DNA from: Prevotellaceae bacterium UBA3849
GTDB taxonomy: Bacteria > Bacteroidota > Bacteroidia > Bacteroidales > Bacteroidaceae
NCBI GenBank assembly: GCA_002392645.1
Contig: DGHL01000034.1
Location: 1 to 27,526, forward strand
Length of the DNA: 27,526 bases
Direction: 5' to 3'
The position numbers and the translations under genes are program-made. Shown here piece after piece: positions 1 to 6,605 of this stretch. Within the stretch, counting starts at the first letter, position 1. Each line of letters opens with the position of its first letter. Under the pieces are notes generated by a model. It searched no databases. It was not told the origin of the DNA and saw only the letters and a program-made list of their open reading frames with translations.

Positions 1-505
1 GCAGCAGCTGCTGACCAGTCTGTCCCTTAGCATAGAAGGTACGTGACACCTGTGCGCCGCCGAATGAACGGTTGGCGAGCATGCCGCCATACTCACGAGC
101 GAAAGGCACGCCCTGTGCCTCGCACTGGTCGATGATGTTGTTGCTGACCTCAGCAAGGCGATATACGTTAGCCTCGCGAGCGCGGTAGTCACCACCCTTT
201 ACGGTGTCGTAGAAGAGGCGATATACTGAGTCGCCGTCATTCTGATAGTTCTTTGCTGCATTGATACCACCCTGCGCGGCAATAGAGTGAGCGCGGCGTG
301 GTGAGTCCTGAATGCAGAAGTTAAGTACGTTGAAGCCCATCTCGCCGAGTGATGCAGCGGCGCTGGCACCAGCCAGACCCGTACCCACGACGATGACGTC
401 GAGCTTCAGTTTATTCTTTGGGTTAACCAGACGCTGGTGAGCCTTATAGTTGGTCCACTTCTCTGCTACTGGTCCCTCAGGTATGCGTGAATTTAATGTT
501 TTCAT
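1..505 (-). CDS. frdA: Fumarate reductase/succinate dehydrogenase flavoprotein subunit, N-terminal part (cut by window edge)
   Basis: This is the catalytic FAD subunit that interconverts fumarate and succinate at the inner face of the cytoplasmic membrane. Reading the minus strand from the ATG at 505-503 gives 168 codons running off the window start. A Rossmann dinucleotide-binding motif (VVGTGLAGAS, about residues 39-48) is followed by RRAHSIAAQGG (about 70-80); H73 in it is the expected covalent FAD-attachment histidine of this family. The N-terminus PEGPVAEKW resembles Bacteroidetes FrdA/SdhA. It lies downstream of frdC in the same orientation, the usual Bacteroidetes C-A-B order, so frdB should follow outside the window. 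The 160-bp spacer to frdC holds a GC-rich repeat element (512-660). Direction in vivo is inferred: in fermenting Bacteroidales the complex mostly reduces fumarate. Confidence 0.95.
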   Translation of the reverse strand, partial: MKTLNSRIPEGPVAEKWTNYKAHQRLVNPKNKLKLDVIVVGTGLAGASAAASLGEMGFNVLNFCIQDSPRRAHSIAAQGGINAAKNYQNDGDSVYRLFYDTVKGGDYRAREANVYRLAEVSNNIIDQCEAQGVPFAREYGGMLANRSFGGAQVSRTFYAKGQTGQQLL

Positions 506-511
506 AATTAA

Positions 512-660
512 CCGACCCCCCTCCTTGTGCCTCCCCCGAGAGTGGAGGAGAATATATGGCCAGAAGGTTTTTGTGGGGTAATTTCTAAGTTTTTGAAAAT
601 CTTTTTGTCTTATAAAATACGTGACTTCCCCCTCCACTTGGGGAGGGGTCAGTGGTAGGG
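512..660. repeat. GC-rich terminal-inverted-repeat element between frdC and frdA
   Basis: Two C-rich/G-rich arms, about 512-550 and 624-660, are roughly inverted copies of each other around an AT-rich centre. The left arm (starting GACCCCCC and ending GTGGAGGAG) matches the left arm of the element inside metH (21751-21910), and a single end recurs at 26188-26223. The size of about 150 bp, inverted ends and lack of an ORF resemble a MITE or a REP/BIME-type element. It lies inside the frd transcription unit, so its transcript may fold and affect frdC/frdA expression ratios; that effect is inference. Confidence 0.7.
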
Positions 661-665
661 ATTGC

Positions 666-1331
666 TTACAGGCTCTGTATGTAGAACCATACCACTACGC
701 TGGCGAAACCTGCGCAGAGCACTGTTACGTAAGCAATGCCGATAACCTTCCAGCGTGTGAACCATACCTTACCGTTCAGGCCCATTGTCTGCAGCATGCT
801 CCAGAAGCCGTGTGTCAGGTGGAACCACAGTGCGCAGAGCCACAGGAGGTAGCATACTACGTGTCCGGTGTTAGAGAACACATACTGAATCCAGTAGGCA
901 CCGTCGGTGCTGTGAGCAAGGTCGCCGCTGCCTACGAGGTCAACGAGCATCATCTTTGCCCAGAAGTCATACAGGTGCACAGCCAGACCGAGCAATACGA
1001 TGAGACCGAGCACAAGCATGTTCTGGCTCGCCCACTCTACCTTTGAAGGCTTCTCGGTTACGGCGTAACGCTCAGAACCACGTGCAGCCCTGTTTTTCAT
1101 CGTCAGGATGAAGGCGTAGATAATGTGAATGACCGCCAATGCTGCGAGAGCCATTGTTGCCACAACTGCATACCAGTTGGCACCGAGCATCTCACAGATC
1201 ATGTTGTAGCCCTCAGCTGAGAACAATGCCACAACATTCATCGACATGTGGAATGTTAAGAACAGGATAAGTGCCATGCCGGTAACCGCCATGATGACTT
1301 TCCTTCCGATTGAAGAATTAAATAACCACAT
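666..1331 (-). CDS. frdC: Fumarate reductase/succinate dehydrogenase cytochrome b subunit
   Basis: This is the membrane anchor that carries b-type haem and passes electrons from menaquinol to the Frd/Sdh catalytic subunits. The 221-residue protein has about five hydrophobic helices (roughly 12-37, 53-78, 105-123, 147-172, 195-217). It has the histidine pattern of the Bacteroidetes/Wolinella single-chain FrdC/SdhC family: H28, H69, H119, H157 and H171 are candidates for axial haem ligands. The start ATG at 1331 gives MWLFNSSIGRK, typical for the family. It is first in the minus-strand operon, with a good Bacteroidetes promoter at 1456-1486. Length is normal. Several plus-strand ORFs over it are antisense shadows. 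Confidence 0.93.
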   Translation of the reverse strand: MWLFNSSIGRKVIMAVTGMALILFLTFHMSMNVVALFSAEGYNMICEMLGANWYAVVATMALAALAVIHIIYAFILTMKNRAARGSERYAVTEKPSKVEWASQNMLVLGLIVLLGLAVHLYDFWAKMMLVDLVGSGDLAHSTDGAYWIQYVFSNTGHVVCYLLWLCALWFHLTHGFWSMLQTMGLNGKVWFTRWKVIGIAYVTVLCAGFASVVVWFYIQSL

Positions 1332-1455
1332 AAGTTTTTTGTTGTTGTTAAGATAAATATTATGTTATTGTATTTTATTTCTGAAACAACAAGATGCATG
1401 AGCAACCGGATTATTCTGATCACTCAAAAACATCATTTCTTTTTTATTTATGCCA

Positions 1456-1486
1456 CAAAATTAAATATTTTTTACGAATTGTCAAA
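1456..1486 (-). promoter_or_regulatory. Bacteroidetes sigma-ABfr-type promoter for frdC-frdA
   Basis: On the minus strand TTTG (1486-1483) is followed after 19 nt by TAATTTTG (1463-1456), matching the Bacteroidetes -33/-7 consensus TTTG and TAnnTTTG. Expected transcription start is near 1450, giving a leader of about 118 nt to the frdC ATG. Confidence 0.7.
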
Positions 1487-1517
1487 GCAAAACACAAAGA
1501 ATTTGAAATTTTTTCTT

Positions 1518-1525
1518 TACTTTTG
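1518..1525 (+). promoter_or_regulatory. Probable -7 element upstream of mnmG
   Basis: TACTTTTG matches TAnnTTTG and lies 60 nt before the mnmG start, pointing the right way. No properly spaced -33 TTTG was found, so this is weaker than the divergent frd promoter next to it. Confidence 0.45.
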
Positions 1526-1585
1526 CAACGAATTTTTGACAAATGAATTGTTTTAGCAACTTCACTTTGCATTTTCTTCAGTATT

Positions 1586-3682
1586 ATGAAACTATACTAC
1601 GACGTTATTGTGGTCGGTGGCGGCCACGCTGGATGTGAGGCGGCTCACGCTGCCGCGATGATGGGTGCCAAGACGTGTCTGGTCACCATGGATATGAACA
1701 AGATTGCGCAGATGTCGTGCAATCCTGCCGTGGGAGGTATTGCCAAGGGACAGATAGTGCGCGAGGTGGATGCCCTTGGCGGCGGCATGGGCATAGTGAC
1801 TGACATGACCGCCATACAGTTCAGGATGCTCAACAAGTCGAAGGGTCCTGCCATGTGGAGCCCGCGTGCACAGTGTGACCGCGGAAAGTTCATCTGGCAG
1901 TGGCGCACCATGCTCGACAATACGCCTAACCTCGACATCTGGCAGGACCAGGTGGAGGAGCTGATAAGTGAAGAGTTAAAAGTGAAGAGTGAAGAATCCC
2001 ATGCGGTTAACTCTTCAAGTGAAGGTAACTCAAATTCTTCACTCTTCACTCTTCACTCTTCACTCTCCAACCACCGCGTCGCAGGCGTCCGCACCATCTG
2101 GGGCTGTGAGATATATGCTCCGGCGGTGGTGATAACCGCAGGCACGTTCCTCAACGGACTGATGCACATCGGCCGTAAGATGGTGCCGGGCGGACGTTGC
2201 GCCGAACCTGCCGCACTGCATCTTACTGAGAGCATCAATGCCCTCGGAATAACGTCGCAGCGAATGAAGACGGGCACGCCGGTGCGCATCGACAAGCGCT
2301 CGGTGCACTTTGAGGATGCCACCATACAGCCGGGCGAGGACGTAAGTTCCATTTTCAGCTACATGGCAGGAAAAGCAGCGGCGACTTCTGACCATACGAC
2401 TTCCCTCGTAAGCAGCGACAATGTCGCTGCAAAAACAAAGGAAGATGCAAAGGCAACGGCGGCCCCTGCCCTCCCTCAACTCCCTTGCTGGACTTTCGAC
2501 ACCACTCCTGAGTGTCACGAAATACTGAACAGCGGACTGGCGGACTCGCCGCTATACAACGGACAGATACAGTCTATCGGTCCGCGCTACTGCCCGAGCA
2601 TCGAGACGAAGCTCGTGACATTCCCTGACCGCACCCACCATCCGCTGTTCCTCGAACCTGAAGGTACCGATACTAACGAGATGTACCTTAACGGTTTCTC
2701 GTCATCGCTGCCGATGGACGTGCAGCTGGAGGCACTGAAGAAGATTCCTGCACTGCGCGACGTGAAGATATATCGTCCGGGCTATGCCATAGAATATGAT
2801 TTCTTCGACCCTACGCAGCTTAACCACTCGCTGGAATCGAAACTTTGCAGCGGTCTCTTCTTCGCCGGACAGGTGAACGGCACCACGGGCTACGAGGAGG
2901 CTGCCGGACAGGGACTGATGGCTGGCATCAACGCGGCTCTATATGCCGGACACCTCGGAGCAAGCGGTAATATGAGCAATGAATCAAGGGATTTCAATCC
3001 ATTCATACTGCGCCGCGACGAGGCTTACATCGGCGTGCTTATCGATGATTTGGTGACGAAGGGCGTTGACGAGCCTTACCGCATGTTCACCTCGCGTGCT
3101 GAATACCGCATACTGCTCAGGCAGGACAATGCCGACGCGCGACTGACGGAGAAATCGCATAACATCGGTCTTGCCACCACCGAGCGACTCAATGTGTGGA
3201 AGGAGAAGGAACAGAGGATTAACGACATCATTGAGTTCTGCCGCAACACAAAGGTGAAACCGGCTCAGATAAACGATGAATTGGAGAAGATTGGCAGCAC
3301 CACACTCAATGGCAGCACGCGTCTGTACGACCTCCTATCACGCCCTGGCATCTCGATGGAATGGCTGATAAACCATGTTCACTACATGAAGAAGGCCATA
3401 ACCTACTCTACCGAGCGCGACAGGGAAATAGCCGATGCCACCGAGACGCTGATAAAGTACAGCGGCTACATAGAGCGCGAGCGCAACGAGGCTGACAAGA
3501 TGCACCGACTGGAGGACATCCGCATACGCGGACATTTCGACTATAACGACATTCAGAGCCTGTCAACCGAGGCACGACAGAAGCTGACGAGGATTAACCC
3601 TGAAACCCTTGCACAGGCTTCACGCATACCGGGCGTCAGTCCGTCAGACATCAACGTGCTGCTGGTCTTGATGGGAAGGTAG
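1586..3682 (+). CDS. mnmG: tRNA uridine-5-carboxymethylaminomethyl modification enzyme MnmG (GidA), with two in-frame repeat insertions
   Basis: This FAD-dependent enzyme works with MnmE to modify wobble uridine 34 of certain tRNAs. The N-terminus has the FAD motif GGGHAGCEAA (residues 11-20). Family signatures NPAVGGIAKG and SKGPAMWSPRAQCDR follow, then the late FAD motif GTTGYEEAAGQGLMAG, and the C-terminus ends IPGVSPSDINVLLVLMGR. The protein is 698 residues, whereas the family is usually about 620-635. The excess is two low-complexity stretches at about residues 128-161 (1967-2068) and 255-300 (2350-2480) that look like repeat DNA read through in frame. Both lie between recognisable conserved blocks, so the enzyme is probably active with surface loops added. 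It is monocistronic by appearance, with a hairpin terminator at 3726-3765. Confidence 0.96.
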   Translation: MKLYYDVIVVGGGHAGCEAAHAAAMMGAKTCLVTMDMNKIAQMSCNPAVGGIAKGQIVREVDALGGGMGIVTDMTAIQFRMLNKSKGPAMWSPRAQCDRGKFIWQWRTMLDNTPNLDIWQDQVEELISEELKVKSEESHAVNSSSEGNSNSSLFTLHSSLSNHRVAGVRTIWGCEIYAPAVVITAGTFLNGLMHIGRKMVPGGRCAEPAALHLTESINALGITSQRMKTGTPVRIDKRSVHFEDATIQPGEDVSSIFSYMAGKAAATSDHTTSLVSSDNVAAKTKEDAKATAAPALPQLPCWTFDTTPECHEILNSGLADSPLYNGQIQSIGPRYCPSIETKLVTFPDRTHHPLFLEPEGTDTNEMYLNGFSSSLPMDVQLEALKKIPALRDVKIYRPGYAIEYDFFDPTQLNHSLESKLCSGLFFAGQVNGTTGYEEAAGQGLMAGINAALYAGHLGASGNMSNESRDFNPFILRRDEAYIGVLIDDLVTKGVDEPYRMFTSRAEYRILLRQDNADARLTEKSHNIGLATTERLNVWKEKEQRINDIIEFCRNTKVKPAQINDELEKIGSTTLNGSTRLYDLLSRPGISMEWLINHVHYMKKAITYSTERDREIADATETLIKYSGYIERERNEADKMHRLEDIRIRGHFDYNDIQSLSTEARQKLTRINPETLAQASRIPGVSPSDINVLLVLMGR
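1967..2068 (+). repeat. In-frame repeat insertion 1 in mnmG (GTGAAGAGT arms around CCATGCGG)
   Basis: The left part repeats GTGAAGAGT and the right part repeats its complement TCTTCACTCT four times, with CCATGCGG (1999-2006) between them. The same CCATGCGG centre occurs in the intergenic AT-rich repeat downstream of polA (15670-15677). The encoded Ser/Glu-rich stretch interrupts MnmG between QVEEL and HRVAGV, at about residues 128-161. No frame disruption results. Confidence 0.7.
2350..2480 (+). repeat. In-frame repeat insertion 2 in mnmG, including a perfect hairpin
   Basis: GCAGCGACAATGTCGCTGC at 2412-2430 is an 8-bp perfect stem with an AAT loop, followed by AAAAACAAAGGAAGATG. Two copies of a related hairpin plus ACAAGGGAAGA tail sit inside metH (18526 and 19378). 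The stem here has G-C where metH has A-T, i.e. paired changes that preserve folding. It encodes an Ala/Lys/Thr-rich loop at about residues 255-300 of MnmG. Exact insert borders are uncertain. Confidence 0.65.
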
Positions 3683-3725
3683 TTTTCTCATCACCGAAAA
3701 AACAAAACAGTTATCACATGGCATA

Positions 3726-3765
3726 GTAAAAGCTATCACTTCATAATGCGAGGTGATAGCTTTTT
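3726..3765 (+). terminator. Intrinsic terminator after mnmG made from the 22-bp AAAGCTATCA repeat
   Basis: AAAAGCTATCAC (3728-3739) pairs perfectly with GTGATAGCTTTT (3753-3764) across a 13-nt loop and ends in a short T run. The left half GTAAAAGCTATCAC is the same unit found at 5496-5558, 11358-11398 and 24549-24636. Confidence 0.8.
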
Positions 3766-4047
3766 CTATTCAATAAAAACCATTGCCTTACCCGCAAAAA
3801 ACAGATATATTCGTGTATTTAACTAATTTTAACGGGAAGTAAGGGTGTAAATTAAGGTTTTATATTAACTTTGTACCGAAAAATGTACAAATTACATACC
3901 TAAAGAAACCAATTCTGTTTTCAAGGGCAGACATGTAAACGTAATTTGTTATTAGGTAATAAACGGTATCTACCAACCTCTTGTTTCACTGAATACACGC
4001 ATTATTATTAATCTATTAATATTAAACACTTTAATACAAAAACAATT
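3766..4047 (+). promoter_or_regulatory. Gene-free leader region upstream of the first secreted protein
   Basis: TAACTTTG at 3866-3873 fits the Bacteroidetes -7 element, without a convincing -33 box. A start near 3880 would leave an unusually long leader of about 170 nt before the ATG at 4048. No ORF, tRNA or recognisable riboswitch was seen in it. Confidence 0.4.
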
Positions 4048-4569
4048 ATGAAAAAATTAGTGATGGCACTTGTTGCCATGTTTTCGCTCAGCACAGTGGC
4101 TGAGGCACAGATTACGGTAGATTTGTCTTCCTATGAGGGTAAGTACTTCACATGTCAGCACCCTGCTGATTTCGAGGCTGACGATGATCCTGTCATTGCA
4201 ACCCTGTTTGAAGCAGAGATGGACGACACACACCACATGCAGATTAGCCTTAACGATGTCACTATAGCAAGTGCACAGGAGTTCAAGGAATGGACAAAAA
4301 ATAAACAGGAGAATAATACCGTATTCTTGGGTGAGCCTACAGGATGGAAAGTTGACGAGCCAGTGATAAAGGGTATGTCAATGACCATGCGCAGGGTTAA
4401 GGAGCAGGAGATAAACGAAGAGAAGGTGATGATGTGTGTATATGAATTCGCTAAAGTATCGCCAAAGTCAAAGAAACTCTTCGCCGGCGAGATACATTTC
4501 CCCTTGAGCGATGAAAGCACATACAAGCCACTGATTGACAGAATAGTAGATTCTCTGAAAGAAAAGTAA
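4048..4569 (+). CDS. Secreted protein of unknown function
   Basis: The 173-residue protein begins with a clear Sec signal peptide (MKKLVMALVAMFSLSTVAEA, cleavage expected near residue 20), so it should be periplasmic or outside the cell. The mature part is acidic to neutral and soluble, with no further membrane segment and no lipobox. I do not recognise a family. It is followed 56 bp later by another secreted unknown in the same direction; the small hairpin at 4587-4609 lies in the gap, so the pair may be co-transcribed. The ATG is well supported because the signal peptide begins there. Confidence 0.8.
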   Translation: MKKLVMALVAMFSLSTVAEAQITVDLSSYEGKYFTCQHPADFEADDDPVIATLFEAEMDDTHHMQISLNDVTIASAQEFKEWTKNKQENNTVFLGEPTGWKVDEPVIKGMSMTMRRVKEQEINEEKVMMCVYEFAKVSPKSKKLFAGEIHFPLSDESTYKPLIDRIVDSLKEK

Positions 4570-4586
4570 ACTCTCAACTAAATCAC

Positions 4587-4609
4587 GGTGGTAATTTATA
4601 GAACCCACC
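4587..4609. repeat. GGTGGGTTCTATAAATTA-type element (copy 1, minus orientation)
   Basis: On the minus strand this reads AGGTGGGTTCTATAAATTA. On the plus strand GGTGG and CCACC at its ends can pair. Near-identical motifs occur at 24652-24675 and 27443-27463, always just upstream or downstream of genes for secreted or envelope proteins. The role is unknown. Confidence 0.55.
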
Positions 4610-4625
4610 TTATAAAAACAGTCGT

Positions 4626-5246
4626 ATGAAAAAGAAATTGTTAGCCATCCTAATGGCATGCTTCACGCTGACAATGGCGGCGCAGCCACAGATTAAGGTG
4701 AATTATCAGGGTGCGAAGCCAACTATCATGGACTTTGCATGGGCACTGGTCAACTACACTCCACCGGAGGGAGATGAGATGGAAAACGCAGCCATAGCCC
4801 AACTGCAAAACGCACTTCATAGATACCGCCAGGGCAAGGCACAGCCAGCCGACGAAAGGCTCGTAGTAGATGTAAAGAACGGTTATATATGCCATGAGAT
4901 TATGGAGGACGGCTATGTGACTAAGTCAGAGATGTGCTACTGGAACATTGAGGGCGGCAAGCGCAAGCTCTTTGCCTACAACGTGCAAACTACCAATAAC
5001 GGCATCAGCGAGCCAGGACAGTTTGACGGTCTCAGCCTCTATGACTATACCAACGCCACAAAGAAGATGACGCCATACTTCGGCGACCTGTACCTGAACC
5101 TCTATGATGCTGGCGAGGGCAACTATAACACCTTCGAACTGCCTCGCACGGGCAAGGACATCATCATCACCACATGGTATGAGGTAGGTCAGCGCAAGAA
5201 AACGGCAAAGTGGAACGGACTCTATTTCTCTGTTCCCCAGCCATAA
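4626..5246 (+). CDS. Secreted protein of unknown function
   Basis: The 206-residue protein has a Sec signal peptide (MKKKLLAILMACFTLTMAAQ, cleavage around residues 19-20) and a soluble mature domain rich in Tyr, Asn and Gly. I do not recognise a family. The region around its start (GTATGAAAAAGA followed by a similar signal peptide) is echoed by the stub at 5407-5499, suggesting this gene had a tandem paralogue. It may be co-transcribed with the secreted protein ending at 4569. A long imperfect inverted repeat follows at 5260-5370. Confidence 0.8.
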   Translation: MKKKLLAILMACFTLTMAAQPQIKVNYQGAKPTIMDFAWALVNYTPPEGDEMENAAIAQLQNALHRYRQGKAQPADERLVVDVKNGYICHEIMEDGYVTKSEMCYWNIEGGKRKLFAYNVQTTNNGISEPGQFDGLSLYDYTNATKKMTPYFGDLYLNLYDAGEGNYNTFELPRTGKDIIITTWYEVGQRKKTAKWNGLYFSVPQP

Positions 5247-5259
5247 CAAATTTTATTTT

Positions 5260-5370
5260 CAGAAGAAGTTAAGGAGTTAAGAATTCAGGAGTTAAGGAGT
5301 CAATACATTACGTTCATTCGTTATAAGACCTTAATTCATTTGTCTTAACTCCTTAATTTCTTAACTTCTG
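5260..5370. repeat. Long imperfect inverted repeat of AGTTAAGGAGTTAAG type
   Basis: The left arm (about 5260-5300) has repeated GTTAAGGAGTTAAG; the right arm (about 5331-5370) has the complement, ending TTAACTTCTG against the opening CAGAAGAAGTTAA. The transcript could fold into a long hairpin and end transcription of the upstream gene. The arms resemble those at 26160-26190 and, with changes, the mnmG insert at 1967-2068. Confidence 0.65.
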
Positions 5371-5406
5371 AAATCTAAAGAAGCTTGCAAAACAAAAAAC
5401 TGCCGT

Positions 5407-5499
5407 ATGAAAAAGATATTATCAACCGTTATATTGGCGTGCTGCACGCTGTTGGCGGCGGCACAGGTATCAACTGAAAGCAGAAATAAGGCATCGTAA
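5407..5499 (+). pseudogene. Orphan signal-peptide stub, remnant of a secreted-protein gene
   Basis: An ATG opens 30 codons, MKKILSTVILACCTLLAAAQ plus about ten residues, and then stops. The first 20 residues are a good signal peptide, and the start context resembles that of the gene at 4626. The stop (5497-5499) lies within the first 22-bp repeat unit (5496-5517), so the gene body seems to have been replaced by, or broken at, repeat DNA. A secreted short peptide is possible but less likely. Confidence 0.55.
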
Positions 5500-5558
5500 T
5501 AGCTATCACTTTACCTTGTAAAAGCTATCATATTACAACCTAATATGATAGCTTTTAC
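5496..5558. terminator. 22-bp repeat cluster forming a bidirectional terminator
   Basis: Two direct 22-bp units (5496-5517 and 5518-5539) are followed by an inverted unit. GTAAAAGCTATCATATTA (5518-5535) and its exact complement (5541-5558) form an 18-bp perfect stem with a 5-nt loop. It sits between convergent genes and would serve both the stub on the plus strand and the four-helix-bundle gene on the minus strand. Confidence 0.8.
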
Positions 5559-5702
5559 AATTTATTGATATTCTTATAGTTAGAAGGAGTAAAAACGGCC
5601 TCCTCCTACCCTTTTGTAATTACTTCTCCCTTATAGAGCTTACAATCTTGTCGAGAAAACATCTGGTTGTTTCGAGAAAATTGCAGTGAAAAACTAAGAT
5701 AA

Positions 5703-6494
5703 CTACTCTATTCCTGCCTGACGAAGCTTGTCTTTCAGGCGGGCGACCTCTGCACGAAGATACTCTATCTCCTTACGCTGCTGAGCTATCAGCTCTTTCT
5801 GACTGCCGCGCTGCTCAAGGCGTGCCGCCGTCATACGCTCACGGATGCCACCCTCCGTAGTAAACTCACGGTCTTTCTTCTCAATGTATTTTGTCAACGC
5901 TGAATCTACCTGATGACACAGACAGACAGCCATATTCGCCAGTTCCTCGTCATTCATCTTCGGTAACAACAGACTGTAATCTGCATACATACTATGATGT
6001 CTGCAGAAGTCATGAAGCTGCTCAAACCGTGGATTATTGCCGTGCCACTCTGCCAGATGATGGCGCTTCAAATAGTCCAGATAATCCTCAAGCAGTTCCT
6101 TGTTACTGCCACGCGCAATGCCTAAAAGCTTAAGTTCCGTCTCTGCAGATGTTTGTCCGTCACTGCTGCCCTCAGCAATATTCTGCTTAGTGCTGCGTGC
6201 CGCCTGCACCATCTGGTCAACGGTGCGGTCACCATATTTCGGAAGATAACGACTACAGAACTCACGCGTAAGTTGATAAAGCACATCGCTACGCTGATAA
6301 AACCGTAACTCCGTATAGACTACGGGTTTACGCAAAGCACTCGTCACACCGTCGGAATAATGCCTCACCACAGGTTGTTTACGACCGGAATAACCGGATT
6401 GTCCGGAAAAACCGGAATATCCGGAGTTTCCGGAACCTCCGGGACTTCCGGGACTTCCGGGATTATTAAAATTAAAATCGTTAATCATTTTCAT
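5703..6494 (-). CDS. Four-helix-bundle (S23/IVP-like) protein with suffix domain and Gly-X-Ser repeat N-terminus
   Basis: The 263-residue protein has a central four-helix-bundle region (about 55-150) containing the family hallmark KQNIAEGSS. It resembles proteins encoded in 23S rRNA intervening sequences and their free-standing relatives. A second helical region (about 165-230) matches the suffix domain seen in Bacteroidetes members, and residues about 228-260 look like a coiled coil. Residues 11-37 are unusual: nine Gly-X-Ser/Pro triplets encoded by a 9-bp TCCGGA repeat (6384-6464) that also occurs in metH. No rRNA and no reverse transcriptase are nearby, so neither an rRNA-insert nor a retroelement-accessory role is supported. 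Function is unknown; a nucleic-acid-binding scaffold is a guess. Residue 3 is an alternative start. Confidence 0.8.
   Translation of the reverse strand: MKMINDFNFNNPGSPGSPGGSGNSGYSGFSGQSGYSGRKQPVVRHYSDGVTSALRKPVVYTELRFYQRSDVLYQLTREFCSRYLPKYGDRTVDQMVQAARSTKQNIAEGSSDGQTSAETELKLLGIARGSNKELLEDYLDYLKRHHLAEWHGNNPRFEQLHDFCRHHSMYADYSLLLPKMNDEELANMAVCLCHQVDSALTKYIEKKDREFTTEGGIRERMTAARLEQRGSQKELIAQQRKEIEYLRAEVARLKDKLRQAGIE
6384..6464. repeat. Nine tandem 9-bp TCCGGA repeats
   Basis: Nine consecutive 9-bp units, each with a CCGG core and mostly TCCGGA or ACCGGA, encode the Gly-X-Ser N-terminus of the four-helix-bundle protein on the minus strand. TCCGGA is its own reverse complement and codes Ser-Gly in either orientation. 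The related array in metH at 20325-20369 is read from the other strand. Confidence 0.85.
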
Positions 6495-6605
6495 TCTATT
6501 GTTTTACTATTATTCTCCGTACTCTACTTTTCTCAAAAAGCAACGGCGACATTACTTTTTGGGTTCTGCGACATGTGCGAAGCTAATGGATGGAGCCATC
6601 AGATA

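Noticed and set aside
621..1046. Long plus-strand ORF over frdC
   Set aside because: It is antisense to a clear frdC gene, has no family resemblance, and starts inside the repeat element; a shadow frame.
1362..1556. 64-codon ORF upstream of mnmG
   Set aside because: It covers the divergent promoter region, is very Phe/Asn/Lys-rich as expected from AT-rich spacer DNA, and has no recognisable domain.
5703..6494. Diversity-generating retroelement accessory gene (Avd)
   Set aside because: No reverse transcriptase, template repeat or variable repeat is visible, and the suffix domain fits the free-standing four-helix-bundle group better.
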